NCBI RefSeq assembly: GCF_037414475.1
Contig: NZ_CP147913.1
Location: 9,806,501-9,870,500 of the forward strand
Direction of reading: 5' to 3'
DNA: 64,000 nucleotides
From: Myxococcus stipitatus
Lineage (GTDB): Bacteria; Myxococcota; Myxococcia; Myxococcales; Myxococcaceae
Shown here piece by piece: positions 18,492-27,618 of the stretch. The translations under genes were made by a program, and so were the position numbers. Position 1 is the stretch's first letter, and every line of letters begins with the position of its first letter. The notes under the pieces were generated by a model that had not been told where the DNA came from, made no database searches, and saw nothing but the letters and a program-made list of their open reading frames with translations.

Positions 18492-19343
18492 TCACGCCGG
18501 AGTGGGCTCGCGCGCCAGCAACACGGGCGGCGCGAGCCCCACTGGCAACGCCCCCGAGGGGGCTCCGCCGCGCTTCACCCCTCGGAGCACCAGCCGCCCC
18601 AGGCCGCGCTTGAGGACTCTCGGCAGGAGCGGCAACACGCGCATCACCCAGCGGTGCCCGAAGCCCGGATACACCAGCGGCTCGCCGCGCTCGAAGGCCG
18701 CCAGCGCGTCCCTCGCGCAGCGCCGAGCGGAGATCTGGAAGAAGGGCCCCAACACCTCGTCCTCGTCCCCGAGCGGCCCCGGGGCCACGCGGGTGACGAC
18801 CACGCCGCGCCCCTCCACCTCCAGCCGCAGCGACTCCGTGAAGCCGTCGAGGAAGCGCTGGGTGGCGGCGAACATCGCGGACCCCGGCAGGACGAGCTGC
18901 GCCGCCCCCGAGCCGATGTTCAGCACCCCACCCCGCCCCCGCTCGAGCATGGGGACCACCAGGCGATGGGTCAGCAACGAAGGCATCCACACGTTCGCGC
19001 GCAAGAGCGCCTCCAGCCCACCCCAAGGCGATTGCGCGAAGAGCCCGTGGCCGCCCAGCGCCGCCATGTTCACCAGCACATCCACGCGGACGAAGTGGGA
19101 CTCAAGGGAGGCCAGCAGCGCGTCGACCTCGCGGGACTCGCCCACGTCGCACCGCTCCAGGATGACGCCCAGCGTGGGATAGACGGAGAGCAGCTCCTCG
19201 CGCAGGGGCTTGAGCCGCTCCACGTCCCGGTCCACCAGGACCAGCGTGCGAACGCGCCGCGACAACAGTCGGGCAAGCTCCTGGGCGATTCCCTCCGACG
19301 CGCCGGTGATGAGGACCGTGCCGTGGTCAATGGGAGGACGCAT
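18492..19343 (-). CDS. SDR-family protein lacking the catalytic Tyr and Lys
   Basis: 283 residues in a Rossmann fold of the short-chain dehydrogenase/reductase family. The cofactor loop TGASEGIA (13-20) and the VNMAALGG strand are present, and Ser145 stands at the usual catalytic position. The YxxxK active-site motif reads FAATQ: Phe158 replaces Tyr and Gln162 replaces Lys. Without them, normal hydride transfer with proton relay is not expected, so the protein may bind NAD(P) as a sensor or scaffold, or use altered chemistry. GAGGTG lies about 8 bp before ATG 19343. A hydrophobic/basic C-terminal stretch (residues 225-260) may contact membrane. The gene ends 9 bp from the protease stop in convergent orientation. 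Confidence 0.85.
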   Translation of the reverse strand: MRPPIDHGTVLITGASEGIAQELARLLSRRVRTLVLVDRDVERLKPLREELLSVYPTLGVILERCDVGESREVDALLASLESHFVRVDVLVNMAALGGHGLFAQSPWGGLEALLRANVWMPSLLTHRLVVPMLERGRGGVLNIGSGAAQLVLPGSAMFAATQRFLDGFTESLRLEVEGRGVVVTRVAPGPLGDEDEVLGPFFQISARRCARDALAAFERGEPLVYPGFGHRWVMRVLPLLPRVLKRGLGRLVLRGVKRGGAPSGALPVGLAPPVLLAREPTPA

Positions 19344-19530
19344 GAAGAAGGCACCTCGTCGTGCTCAGGTGGCCATCGTGCGCACGAAACGCGGTGCGCG
19401 CTCGCTTCCCCGCAAGCTCTGCGCGCCATCATGGCGAGCGTCCGGGCGGGCGCTGGCATGGAACTTCCACGGAGGCCCCTCCAGCCCCATTCCCCAAGTG
19501 CAGGGGCATCCCCACACCAAGGAGCCGCCC

Positions 19531-19995
19531 ATGGCCGCACCGTCCCGAATCCTGGTCCCCGTCGACTTGAGCGAAGGCTCGCGTTCCGTCGTCGACTACG
19601 CGCTGCACCTGGCCAGCCCCTTCAACGCCTCCGTGGAGGTGGTCCACGCCTGGGAGCCGCCTCAGTACGTCGCGCCGGACCTGCTCGTGGCCGCGCCGGG
19701 CTGGAACTCGCTCTCGCTGGAGCAGGTGGCCATGGAGACCGCGAACAAGGAGCTGGGCAACCTGCTCCAGCAGATGGGGCCTCGGGAGGTACCGCTCAAG
19801 CACCGGGTGCTGGTGGGCGAGGCCGCCTCCACCATCCTGGAGCTGGCGGAGAAGGAGGGCTACAACCTCATCATCATGGGCACCCATGGCCGCAGGGGAC
19901 TGCCCCGGCTGCTGCTGGGCAGCGTCGCGCAGAAAGTCGTCTCTCGCGCCCCCTGCCCCGTGCTCACGCTGCACGTCGCGCCCGACAAGAAGTAG
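19531..19995 (+). CDS. Universal stress protein (UspA family)
   Basis: A 154-residue single-domain Usp. ATG 19531 has AAGGAG six bases upstream. It starts with ILVPVDLSEGSRSVVDYAL and ends with the nucleotide-binding signature GTHGRRGLPRLLLGSVAQ, followed by VSRAPCPVLTL. The G-x2-G-x9-G-S pattern marks the ATP-binding subclass. Such proteins are small cytoplasmic dimers that respond to starvation or respiratory stress. It stands alone, divergent from the SDR gene. Confidence 0.93.
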   Translation: MAAPSRILVPVDLSEGSRSVVDYALHLASPFNASVEVVHAWEPPQYVAPDLLVAAPGWNSLSLEQVAMETANKELGNLLQQMGPREVPLKHRVLVGEAASTILELAEKEGYNLIIMGTHGRRGLPRLLLGSVAQKVVSRAPCPVLTLHVAPDKK

Positions 19996-20007
19996 CCGTC
20001 CGGGACG

Positions 20008-21066
20008 CTAGCGGCCCAGCGCCGAACGCGCGGCGGCCTCCCGCCGCCGCGCCGCGAGCACCGTGGGCAGCGCGAGCACCACCATGGCCACCATGACAAG
20101 CGCGGCGCCCATCAACTCCCGCGCGCCCACCCCGGGCAGCCCCATCCCCACCGACAAGCCCACCGAGGCCACCACACCCGCCAGCACACTGGAGGCGCGG
20201 TTCACCGGCACGGAGAAGGCGTTCTCCCGCGCGTCCAGCAGGATGAGCCCGCCGAAGATGCCCGTGCCCTGTGACAGCAGGCCCACCGCCATCTCCTCCA
20301 GCAGGCGGCCCCGGGCGAACACCTCCAGGAATCCCGCGCGGATGTCCATCGCGGGGGCCGCGCCACCCCAGAGCGCGGCCAGCGCGAGGATGAGCACCAG
20401 GAAGGGCGTGGCCACCATCTGCTCCTCCACGAAGTAGCGGATGGACTGCGCCTTGTCCTCTGACTTGGCCAACCGGCTCATGGCCCGCAGGCGGATGAAG
20501 TAGCTCAACAGGTACACGGCCACGTCCACCGCGGCCACCAGCGACAGCGTGGCCCGGGCATCCGACGCCGACGCGACGACCACGGCCGCCAGACTCAACC
20601 CCAACGCCAGCCACGAGGGCCACTTCACCCGCCGCCGGCTGAGCACATCCACCACCGGCGCCAGCACCAGCACACCGCCCCGCATCAGCAACATCATGAA
20701 GACGATGGAGGTCCCCTCCAGCGCGTACGCCAGCGTCGTGGTGGCGATGATGGCCGCCGAGCACATGCCCGACACGAACGTCCACGCGCCCGGCATGGGC
20801 ACCTTCCTGCCCAGCACCTCACGGTGCGAGGCGTAGTGCCACCAGCGCTTGAGCGACAGGAACACGAACATGCCCACCATCGACGTCACCGCGCTCACCG
20901 GCAGGAGCGTGAAGCCGACGATACCCTGCTCCATTCCTGGGAGCGCGCCGGTCGACAGCGCCTTCGTCAGCGCGCTGTAGGGGGCGTACGCCGCGAAGTA
21001 GCCCAGCGCGTAGAGCCAGATGGTCAGGTCGTGGGAGTCGTCGTGCTGCGTCACTGGAGCGGCCAC
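20008..21066 (-). CDS. EamA/DMT-type membrane transporter
   Basis: 352 residues with about ten hydrophobic segments in two halves, as in drug/metabolite-transporter (EamA) permeases. A cytoplasmic loop around residue 200 (RLAKSEDKAQSIRYFVEEQ) separates the halves. GTG 21066 is the most likely start, with GAGGTT about 8 bp upstream; no in-frame ATG fits better. The substrate is unknown. It converges with the Usp gene, with 12 bp between the stops. Confidence 0.8.
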   Translation of the reverse strand: MAAPVTQHDDSHDLTIWLYALGYFAAYAPYSALTKALSTGALPGMEQGIVGFTLLPVSAVTSMVGMFVFLSLKRWWHYASHREVLGRKVPMPGAWTFVSGMCSAAIIATTTLAYALEGTSIVFMMLLMRGGVLVLAPVVDVLSRRRVKWPSWLALGLSLAAVVVASASDARATLSLVAAVDVAVYLLSYFIRLRAMSRLAKSEDKAQSIRYFVEEQMVATPFLVLILALAALWGGAAPAMDIRAGFLEVFARGRLLEEMAVGLLSQGTGIFGGLILLDARENAFSVPVNRASSVLAGVVASVGLSVGMGLPGVGARELMGAALVMVAMVVLALPTVLAARRREAAARSALGR

Positions 21067-21215
21067 GGGCGGAACCTCGATGTGGGACAGGGCCAGCCCG
21101 CACCGTACTGCAAGGTACGAGCCCTGGCCCGTCCTCAGGTGATTCCCAGGTGGGATGCAATGCCCCCAGACACCACGCGTAGGAGAAACAACCCGGATGT
21201 TCCTGGAGCCCGTCC

Positions 21216-21770
21216 ATGCGCTCGCCCCTGCTTCCCACGCTGGCCCTCGTGTCGACCCTCGCCCTTCCCGCCTTCGCCGGTGACGACGCCGCGAAGAAGC
21301 CTGGCCAGGTGAAGGTCAAGGTCGTCTGCGCCCAGGACAGCAAGGACGGCAGCCGCGCCGTCCAGGGCACTGACCTGGTCATCGAGGCCGGAGACACGGT
21401 GAAGGACGCCGTCGCCATCGACGGAAACGTCATCGTCCGCAAGGGGGCCAACGTCGATGACGCCGTCGCCATCAACGGCCGCGTCATCGTGGAGCCCGGC
21501 GCCCGCGTGAAGGGCGACGCCGTGTCCATGGGTGGAGAGGTCCGCGTCCAGAAGGGCGCGCGCGTGGAAGGCAGCGCGCTGGCCCTGGGCGGAAAGCTCA
21601 ACGTGGACAAGGACGCGACCGTGAAAGGCGACAAGTTCAGCCTTTCCTTCGAGATTGGCGGCAAGGACTTCGTGAAGAACCTCATCGAGGAGGCCCTCGA
21701 CGAGGAGTCCGGCTGCCACATCATCGACCGCGACGAGGACGAGGACGACTCGGACGACAAGGACGTCTGA
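21216..21770 (+). CDS. Secreted beta-helix (bactofilin-like) protein with acidic tail
   Basis: 184 residues with a clear signal peptide (cleavage after LPAFA, about residue 21). The core is a run of roughly 20-residue repeats: VIEAGDTVKDAVAIDGN, VIVRKGANVDDAVAINGR, VIVEPGARVKGDAVSMGGE and VRVQKGARVEGSALALGGK. These predict a right-handed beta-helix like the envelope polymer-forming proteins. The C-terminus is strongly acidic (DRDEDEDDSDDKD), suggesting calcium or polycation binding. TGGAG lies 7 bp before ATG 21216. The repeats resemble those in the 12.7-14.3 kb protein, but this protein has no membrane module. Assembly into fibres is inference. Confidence 0.82.
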   Translation: MRSPLLPTLALVSTLALPAFAGDDAAKKPGQVKVKVVCAQDSKDGSRAVQGTDLVIEAGDTVKDAVAIDGNVIVRKGANVDDAVAINGRVIVEPGARVKGDAVSMGGEVRVQKGARVEGSALALGGKLNVDKDATVKGDKFSLSFEIGGKDFVKNLIEEALDEESGCHIIDRDEDEDDSDDKDV

Positions 21771-21806
21771 GCGTCCTCGCCGTTCCCTCCCGGCGCCCCG
21801 CGAAGA

Positions 21807-22595
21807 CTACGCGGCGCTGGGAGCCTCCGGTGAAGCATCACCGCTCCGGGTGAGCGGCTGGAGCGTGGCGCGCAGCGCGAGAATCTGCTCGCGCGCCAGG
21901 TCCTTGAGCTTCTCCACGTCGTCCAGGGTCATTCCCTTGGTGGAGATGGGCGTGCCCACCGTCACCAGGCCCCGCGAGGTGGAGAACCGCCACGAGTGCT
22001 TCGGCAGCGCCTTGCGCGTCCCACTCACGGCCAGCGGCAGCACATCCGCCTGCTGCTCGATGGCCAGCCGAAAGGCGCCGTCCTTGAAGGGCAGCAGCTC
22101 GTCCGTCTTGGAGCGGGTGCCCTCGGGGAAGATCATCACCGGCATCCCCTTCTTCATCCACGCCTTGCAGCGCGCCATGGCGCCCGTGGCGGACTCGCGG
22201 TCTCCCCGGTGCACCGGGATGTCGCCGGCGATGCCCATCATCCACCCCACCACGGGGACCTTGAAGAGGCTCGCCTTGCCCAGCCACTTCATCTCCCATG
22301 GGAGGTGGGAGATGAGGAACGGGTCCGCGTTGGACTCGTGGTTGCTCACCACCACCGTGTTGGCATCCACGTGCTTGGGCACATTGCCATGCACCCCGAA
22401 GCGCCAGAACGGGGTCAGCTTCGCGGCGGTGACCCCCACCATGCGGAAACAGCGCCCGACGGCGTAGCGCGTCCGGTCGAAGGGCAGCGTGACGATGGCG
22501 ATGGCCAGCTGCACGAAGAAGCCAACCAGCGCGACGATGCCAATCTCAATCCACGTCCAGATGGAGAGCAGTGCGTTCATGAGCTCCTCGAGCAA
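21807..22595 (-). CDS. 1-acylglycerol-3-phosphate acyltransferase (PlsC family)
   Basis: 262 residues. It has the HX4D catalytic motif in SNHESNADPF and the phosphate-binding motif FPEGTRS. A membrane helix lies near the N-terminus (about 12-35). The enzyme transfers an acyl chain to lysophosphatidate or a related lysolipid in phospholipid synthesis. ATG 22595 lies 3 bp after the exonuclease III stop, so the two are probably co-transcribed; Met7 is an alternative start. Confidence 0.9.
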   Translation of the reverse strand: MLEELMNALLSIWTWIEIGIVALVGFFVQLAIAIVTLPFDRTRYAVGRCFRMVGVTAAKLTPFWRFGVHGNVPKHVDANTVVVSNHESNADPFLISHLPWEMKWLGKASLFKVPVVGWMMGIAGDIPVHRGDRESATGAMARCKAWMKKGMPVMIFPEGTRSKTDELLPFKDGAFRLAIEQQADVLPLAVSGTRKALPKHSWRFSTSRGLVTVGTPISTKGMTLDDVEKLKDLAREQILALRATLQPLTRSGDASPEAPSAA

Positions 22596-22598
22596 CGG

Positions 22599-23381
22599 TC
22601 AACGGACCGCCGGGTCCAGGTCCACGCTCACCGGGCAGTGGTCCGAACCCGACACGTCGGGGTGGATGGCGGCGCGCTTGACGTAGGCCATGGCCCCCGG
22701 GGACGCCAGGACATAGTCGATGCGCCAGCCGATGTTCTTCTCCCTCACGCCAAAACGCTGGCTCCACCAGGAGTAGTGGCCGCCGTCCTTCTGGAAGTGC
22801 CGGAAGGTGTCGACCCACCCCGCGCGGAGCCACCGGTCCAGCTCCTCGCGCTCCTCCGGGCGGAAGCCGCTCGTCTCGCGGTTCTCCCGGGGCCGCGCCA
22901 GGTCGATGTCCTGATGCGCCGTGTTGAAGTCGCCCATCACCAGCACCCGACCTCCGTCGCGCAGCGGCTTCTCCAGCGCGGAGAACAGGCGCCGGTAGAA
23001 GTCGAGCTTGAAGGGGATGCGGCTCAGGTCCCGGTCCTTCCCGTTGCCGTTGGGGAAGTAGACGTTGGCCACCGTGAGCTTGCCGAAGCGGGCCAGTTGG
23101 AGCCGCCCCTCCGCGTCCATCTCCGGGACGCCCAGGCGGGTCTCCATCTCATCCGGCTCCTGCCGGGAGAACAGGCCCACCCCGCTGTAGCCGGGGCGCT
23201 CCGCGGGATTGAAGTGCGTCTTCCACCGGGACGGGGTCCGCACCTCGTCGGGGAGCTGGTCGGCGCGCGCTCGCACCTCCTGCACTCCCACCACCTGGGC
23301 CCGGGCGCTCGACAACCACGGCAGGAAGCCCTTGCCATGGGCCGACCTCAGGCCATTCACGTTCCAAGAAACCACTCGCAC
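22599..23381 (-). CDS. xth: Exodeoxyribonuclease III
   Basis: A 260-residue AP endonuclease and 3'-5' exonuclease of base-excision repair. All ExoIII motifs are present: SWNVNGLRS, VQEV with the metal-binding Glu, VYFPNG, GDFNTAHQDID, SWWSQRFGVREKNIGWRIDY, and the terminal SDHCPV with the catalytic His. Length and order are normal for the family. It is the first gene of a likely two-gene operon with the acyltransferase. Confidence 0.95.
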   Translation of the reverse strand: MRVVSWNVNGLRSAHGKGFLPWLSSARAQVVGVQEVRARADQLPDEVRTPSRWKTHFNPAERPGYSGVGLFSRQEPDEMETRLGVPEMDAEGRLQLARFGKLTVANVYFPNGNGKDRDLSRIPFKLDFYRRLFSALEKPLRDGGRVLVMGDFNTAHQDIDLARPRENRETSGFRPEEREELDRWLRAGWVDTFRHFQKDGGHYSWWSQRFGVREKNIGWRIDYVLASPGAMAYVKRAAIHPDVSGSDHCPVSVDLDPAVR

Positions 23382-23418
23382 GGGGAACGCTTATGACCCG
23401 GCCGGGCCGGGTTTTCCA

Positions 23419-23448
23419 GCCCCTACCGTGGGTACCACCGGTAGGGGC
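23419..23448 (-). terminator. Long hairpin after the amidohydrolase-fusion gene
   Basis: GCCCCTACCG (23419-23428) pairs with CGGTAGGGGC (23439-23448), 10 perfect pairs, and the inner bases extend the stem after a one-base bulge. It lies 17 bp downstream of the minus-strand stop at 23466, the right place for a terminator. No U-rich tail follows on that strand. Confidence 0.55.
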
Positions 23449-23465
23449 CGGTCACCGCCCGTCAA

Positions 23466-26400
23466 CTACTCCGTGGGGCTGGAGGTGTTCTGCGGCTGCC
23501 GCTTCGCCCGGAGCACGAAGTCAGCGGCGTTGTCGTTGGAGTCCTGGCCGTTGCCCGACAGCGCGTCGGCCCCGTCCTCCATCGTGGCCGCCGTGGACGT
23601 CACGGAGGCCTTGCGCTCGAACGAGCCCGCCGCCACGGGAATCGACCCGAACGCGGTCCCTTCCGGCGAGTCGCCCGTGCCGTAGGCGAACGCATCCACC
23701 GTCGCCGGGTCGTTCTTGTCCTTCCCCAGCTCCGGCGGGCCAATGCGCAGGTTGCCACCGCCGGTGCGGCTGGCGGACATGGAGAACGCCGTGCCCCAGC
23801 TCGCGTCACCCTGCACGGTGCCCACGTACTTGGGGTGCACCACCAGATAGTACCCGCGAGGCTGGATGGTCGCCCCGTCTGGCAGCGACGCGGACAGGTA
23901 CGTGTCGCCCTTGTCGCTCTTGTACTGAACCTTCCAGCCGGACAGGTTCACCGCGCGGGACGTCGGGTTGAACAGCTCGATGAACTCGTCGTTCGCGTCC
24001 GTGGGACCCGCGGGCGCCACCTCGCTGATGACGACGTGGTCCGGTCCGGACGGCTCGGGCTGCACCTTCAGCCGCGCCGACACGGACTGACCGCCGAGCG
24101 TGGCCACCACGGTGCCCTCGCCCGCGACCCGCGCCGCGACCAGGTCGAACTTCGCCGTCAGCGTGTTGGCCCGCACCACGACCTGCGCCGGCACCGTGCC
24201 AAGCTCCGCCGGCTGAACGGACAGGCTCACCGTCGTGTCCACCGCCGGGGGCACGTCCATCGTCACCGTGAAGGCCACGGTGGCGCCGCCGCGCACGTCC
24301 GACGCCTCGGGCGTCAGCATGGCCAGCGCCGCGGGAGCATCCGCCGCGAGCACCCGGACCGTCGCATCGAACGACACTCCCGACAGCGTGGCCGTCAGGG
24401 TCGCCTTGTCCTGGCCCGGCTCGTGCGTCGCGGCGGTGTTCAGCACCACCACGGCAGACCGCTCACCGGCGGGAATCACCACCTGGTTGTTCGCCACGGA
24501 GACCGCCGGGTTCGACGACGTCACCGACACCACGGTGTCCTGCGGCGCCGGAGCACCCAGCGTCACCTTCAGCGGCTCCGGGAACGTGGCCCCGTTGACG
24601 CCCGCGCGCACGAACACGCCCGTGGGAGCCAGCGAGACCAGCGTCGCCTCACCCGTGCCCTCCACCAGGTCGTCCGCGTTGCGCGGCTCGATCTTCGAGT
24701 GGTCGTTGCGCAGCTCCAGCACGCCGGTGATGGACGCGAACTGCGTGCCCTTCGCCGGAATGGGGAACGTGTGCAGGTAGTCGTTGATGCGCAGCGAGCC
24801 GGTCACCTCGAACTCACCGGTGGGCGCCTTGTCGCCACCACCCGGCGGGGGCGCGATGTCGGTCACCTCCACCTTCGTCACCCGCACCAGCACACTCTCC
24901 AGCGCCCGGGCGCGCGAACCACCCGTGGCCGCCTCCACGGGCGTCACCGCCTGCGGCGCCACCGGCGTGGCGGCCTGGCCCAGCACCGTGACGGTGGACG
25001 CTTCAAGTTGCACCTGACCGAAGTAGTTCGTCACCGACGCGCTGACGTCCACGCGAGCTCCCACCACCACGTTGCTGGCGGGCGCCGACTTCGTGAAGAC
25101 GAAGCCGCCGGAGTAGTCCACGCCGCGGTAGCCCTGCTCGGACGGATGCACCTGCGCGAAGAAGCCCGTGGGGCCCACGCCGGTGACGGTGAGGCCCGTC
25201 AGCGCCACGCGCTGGCCCACCCACGCGGAAACGCCGCCCGGAACCGCCTGCTTCACCTCGTAGATGGACACCGGGCAGGCCGTGTCGCCGGGGTTGGCCG
25301 TCGGGCAGAGGTCACACGCATCACCGCGGCCATCGCCATCCGAGTCGGCCTGGTCCGGGTTGGGCGTGGTGGGGCAGTTGTCCACCGCGTTGATGATGCC
25401 GTCGCCGTCCGCGTCCTGGGGGTTGGGGCGGCTGCACGTCGTGGAGTTCGCGGCGAACGGGCACACGTCGCACGCGTCACCCACGCCGTCGCCGTCCTGG
25501 TCCGGCTGCTTGCCCTGGTCCACCGGGCGGATGGGGTTGAAGACGGCCGGGCAGTTGTCCTGCGCGTCGGGGATTCCGTCGCCGTCCGCGTCCTGCGCCG
25601 AGGGGCCGCTCGCGTAGCGCGTGGAGCCCGAGACAGAGGCCGGGAAGCGCGTGTTGGTGGAGGCGCGGATGGGCTCGCACACCGGCTCGTTCTTCGGAGC
25701 CTCGCAGGAGAACAGCGGATAGGCGCTGCTGTTGGCCGTGCGCAGCGAAGCGAGCGACATGCCGATCTCTGACTGGAGGCACACCGCGCGCTCGGCGCCG
25801 CACACGTCCAGCGTGTCGCACTGCGTGCCGCCCAGCGCGTTGATGAGCGCCGCGTCGCCGTAGAGCGCCTTGCCGCCGCGCATCGTCAACACCACGTCCG
25901 CCGCCTCGGCCATGATGACGGCCCGGTGCGGAGAGGCCGCGTGCCCGTTGAGGCGGAAGATGGCCACGTCAGCCACCTTGCCCGGAGCCAACGCACCCGC
26001 GCGCGCGGCCTGGAACGCATGCGCCGCGTTGGCGGTCACCATCGCCCACGTCTCGGCGTCGCTCAGCGCGTGGTTGAAGCGCGTGGCGTTCAGCGAGTCC
26101 GCGCAGCGCAGCTCGCGCAGGATGTTCATGGAGCCGGAGAGCAGCCAGTCGGTGCCCAGCGCCACGTTGACGCCCAGGGACTTGTAGAGCGGCACCGCGG
26201 CGGTGTCGCCGTAGAGCGAGACGTTGGAGCGCGGCGACCAGACGAGGCTGGTGCCCGTCCCCGCCATCTTCTGGATGTCGTCCGCGCGCAGACCGATGCC
26301 GTGGATGACCGCGGTGCGCTGGCTCAGGATGTCCTTGCCACCGGTCTGCTGACCGGAGAGGCACAGGAACTCGTTGCGGGCGGAGGCCTCGATGCCCTCG

Positions 26401-27314
26401 GCGATGTGCGGCAGGTAGGCCGACAGGGCCGGGATGACCGACGGCGAGTCGATGCGCGCGTAGCCACAGCCGGTCGCCAGCTCACGCCCGTCATCGTCGC
26501 CCAGCGGGAACGTCTGGTACTCCGCGCCGGAACCCGCGCCCAGGCCCTCCTGGTTGCTGCCCGTCGCGGAAGTGTTGGGCGCATCCAGGTTGCGCAGCAG
26601 GCCCTTCGCACCGCCCGAGCCCGCGATCGACGTGGTGCCCGCCATCAGGTGGCGCAGCTCACCCCAGCGGATGCCATCCGCGCCCGTCGTCGAACCCTGG
26701 TTGATGCGCGTGTGCTGGTTGTTGCCCTTGCGCCAGTCGTGACGGTGCTCGTAGCGCTCGTCCGGGTTGGCCGGCGCGACATACGGCGGCGTCTGGAACG
26801 TGATGTGGTCGTGCGAGTTGATGAGGCCCGGCGACACCACCGCCTGAGGGCACGTCACGCGCGTGGCCGACGCGGCCCCGGGCGCCTTGGCGCAATCACA
26901 GCCGACGCACTGGATGGTTCCCGCGCCATCCACGAGCATCTGCCCGCCCTTGTAGACCTTGTCGGGCGCCAGGATGACGCCGGTGAACAGCCGGGCCGAG
27001 TCGCCCGCCTCCACGGTGCAAGAGCCCGTCGGCGGCGGAGCCAGGTCCGCCGCGGGGCACATCACGACCGTCTCACCCGGATTCGGGTTGGAGCCGCCGT
27101 CCCCCTCCGTTCCACCATCCGGTCCGGAGCCACCACCGTCCGGCTCACCGGTGCCGCCATCCGGGCCGGGGCCACCACCGTCCGGCTCACCCGAGCCGCC
27201 ATCCGGCTCACAACAGACAGGATCCTTCTTGGGGGGGTCATCGTCACCGCAGGCCGACGTGACAAGAAGTAGCGCCGCGAGCGGCGCCAACAATGCGCGG
27301 TAAGACCAAGACAT
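23466..27314 (-). CDS. Lipoprotein: amidohydrolase + thrombospondin type 3 repeats + lamin-tail domain
   Basis: 1282 residues from ATG 27314, at a lipoprotein signal with lipobox TSAC (Cys22). Order: a PDGG-rich linker (about 35-75); an amidohydrolase of the cytosine-deaminase/chlorohydrolase type (about 110-500) with metal ligands in NSHDHITF (His168, His170), VIHGIGL (His338) and LGTDWLL (Asp389). Next come calcium-binding thrombospondin type 3 repeats (about 573-675, DADGDGI and DSDGDGRGDACDLCP units); beta-sandwich domains, one resembling an OB-fold and others Ig-like (about 685-1130); and a C-terminal lamin-tail-like domain (about 1135-1265, EVAPAGPTDANDEFIELFNP). It would be a surface-anchored hydrolase carried on a calcium-stiffened stalk. 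The substrate is unknown. It is transcribed divergently from the multicopper oxidase across a 413-bp low-GC region. Confidence 0.85.
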   Translation of the reverse strand: MSWSYRALLAPLAALLLVTSACGDDDPPKKDPVCCEPDGGSGEPDGGGPGPDGGTGEPDGGGSGPDGGTEGDGGSNPNPGETVVMCPAADLAPPPTGSCTVEAGDSARLFTGVILAPDKVYKGGQMLVDGAGTIQCVGCDCAKAPGAASATRVTCPQAVVSPGLINSHDHITFQTPPYVAPANPDERYEHRHDWRKGNNQHTRINQGSTTGADGIRWGELRHLMAGTTSIAGSGGAKGLLRNLDAPNTSATGSNQEGLGAGSGAEYQTFPLGDDDGRELATGCGYARIDSPSVIPALSAYLPHIAEGIEASARNEFLCLSGQQTGGKDILSQRTAVIHGIGLRADDIQKMAGTGTSLVWSPRSNVSLYGDTAAVPLYKSLGVNVALGTDWLLSGSMNILRELRCADSLNATRFNHALSDAETWAMVTANAAHAFQAARAGALAPGKVADVAIFRLNGHAASPHRAVIMAEAADVVLTMRGGKALYGDAALINALGGTQCDTLDVCGAERAVCLQSEIGMSLASLRTANSSAYPLFSCEAPKNEPVCEPIRASTNTRFPASVSGSTRYASGPSAQDADGDGIPDAQDNCPAVFNPIRPVDQGKQPDQDGDGVGDACDVCPFAANSTTCSRPNPQDADGDGIINAVDNCPTTPNPDQADSDGDGRGDACDLCPTANPGDTACPVSIYEVKQAVPGGVSAWVGQRVALTGLTVTGVGPTGFFAQVHPSEQGYRGVDYSGGFVFTKSAPASNVVVGARVDVSASVTNYFGQVQLEASTVTVLGQAATPVAPQAVTPVEAATGGSRARALESVLVRVTKVEVTDIAPPPGGGDKAPTGEFEVTGSLRINDYLHTFPIPAKGTQFASITGVLELRNDHSKIEPRNADDLVEGTGEATLVSLAPTGVFVRAGVNGATFPEPLKVTLGAPAPQDTVVSVTSSNPAVSVANNQVVIPAGERSAVVVLNTAATHEPGQDKATLTATLSGVSFDATVRVLAADAPAALAMLTPEASDVRGGATVAFTVTMDVPPAVDTTVSLSVQPAELGTVPAQVVVRANTLTAKFDLVAARVAGEGTVVATLGGQSVSARLKVQPEPSGPDHVVISEVAPAGPTDANDEFIELFNPTSRAVNLSGWKVQYKSDKGDTYLSASLPDGATIQPRGYYLVVHPKYVGTVQGDASWGTAFSMSASRTGGGNLRIGPPELGKDKNDPATVDAFAYGTGDSPEGTAFGSIPVAAGSFERKASVTSTAATMEDGADALSGNGQDSNDNAADFVLRAKRQPQNTSSPTE
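27093..27206 (-). repeat. PDGG-coding repeat in the lipoprotein linker
   Basis: Repeated units encode EPDGG, GPDGGT and GSGPDGG behind the lipid anchor. This is a common flexible spacer in myxobacterial lipoproteins. The DNA is nearly periodic (CCACCGTCCGG-type units), so it is prone to length change. Confidence 0.8.
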
Positions 27315-27463
27315 GTAGGGGATGCTCCAAACACCAGGTGACTTCCGGGGGGGCCTCAAGCCTACAAGCCGTTCTGCGTTGTTCGAAGGAGTAATATTTC
27401 AACAATACAGTAGCAATTTGCCATGCTGGGGTGCGTTTTGCCCCGGTATCAAACATGTAAATC

Positions 27464-27477
27464 CATGGAATTCCATG
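27464..27477. promoter_or_regulatory. 14-bp perfect palindrome, candidate operator
   Basis: CATGGAATTCCATG is a perfect palindrome 150 bp upstream of the minus-strand lipoprotein start. Its central TGGAATTCCA recurs in another perfect 14-bp palindrome at 50952-50965, also upstream of a minus-strand gene. It may be a regulator's binding site. Confidence 0.4.
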
Positions 27478-27618
27478 ACTTGAGGGCACCCTCCGAGCCC
27501 TCGGGTTCCTTTGAAAATTCTCAGAGAACCTCGTGAGCCCCGCACGAAGGTTCGCGAGTCCGGGCGCTTACGCGGAGTGTTTACTTTCAAGCGGCGCCTC
27601 TCATAGTGAGACACCCGA

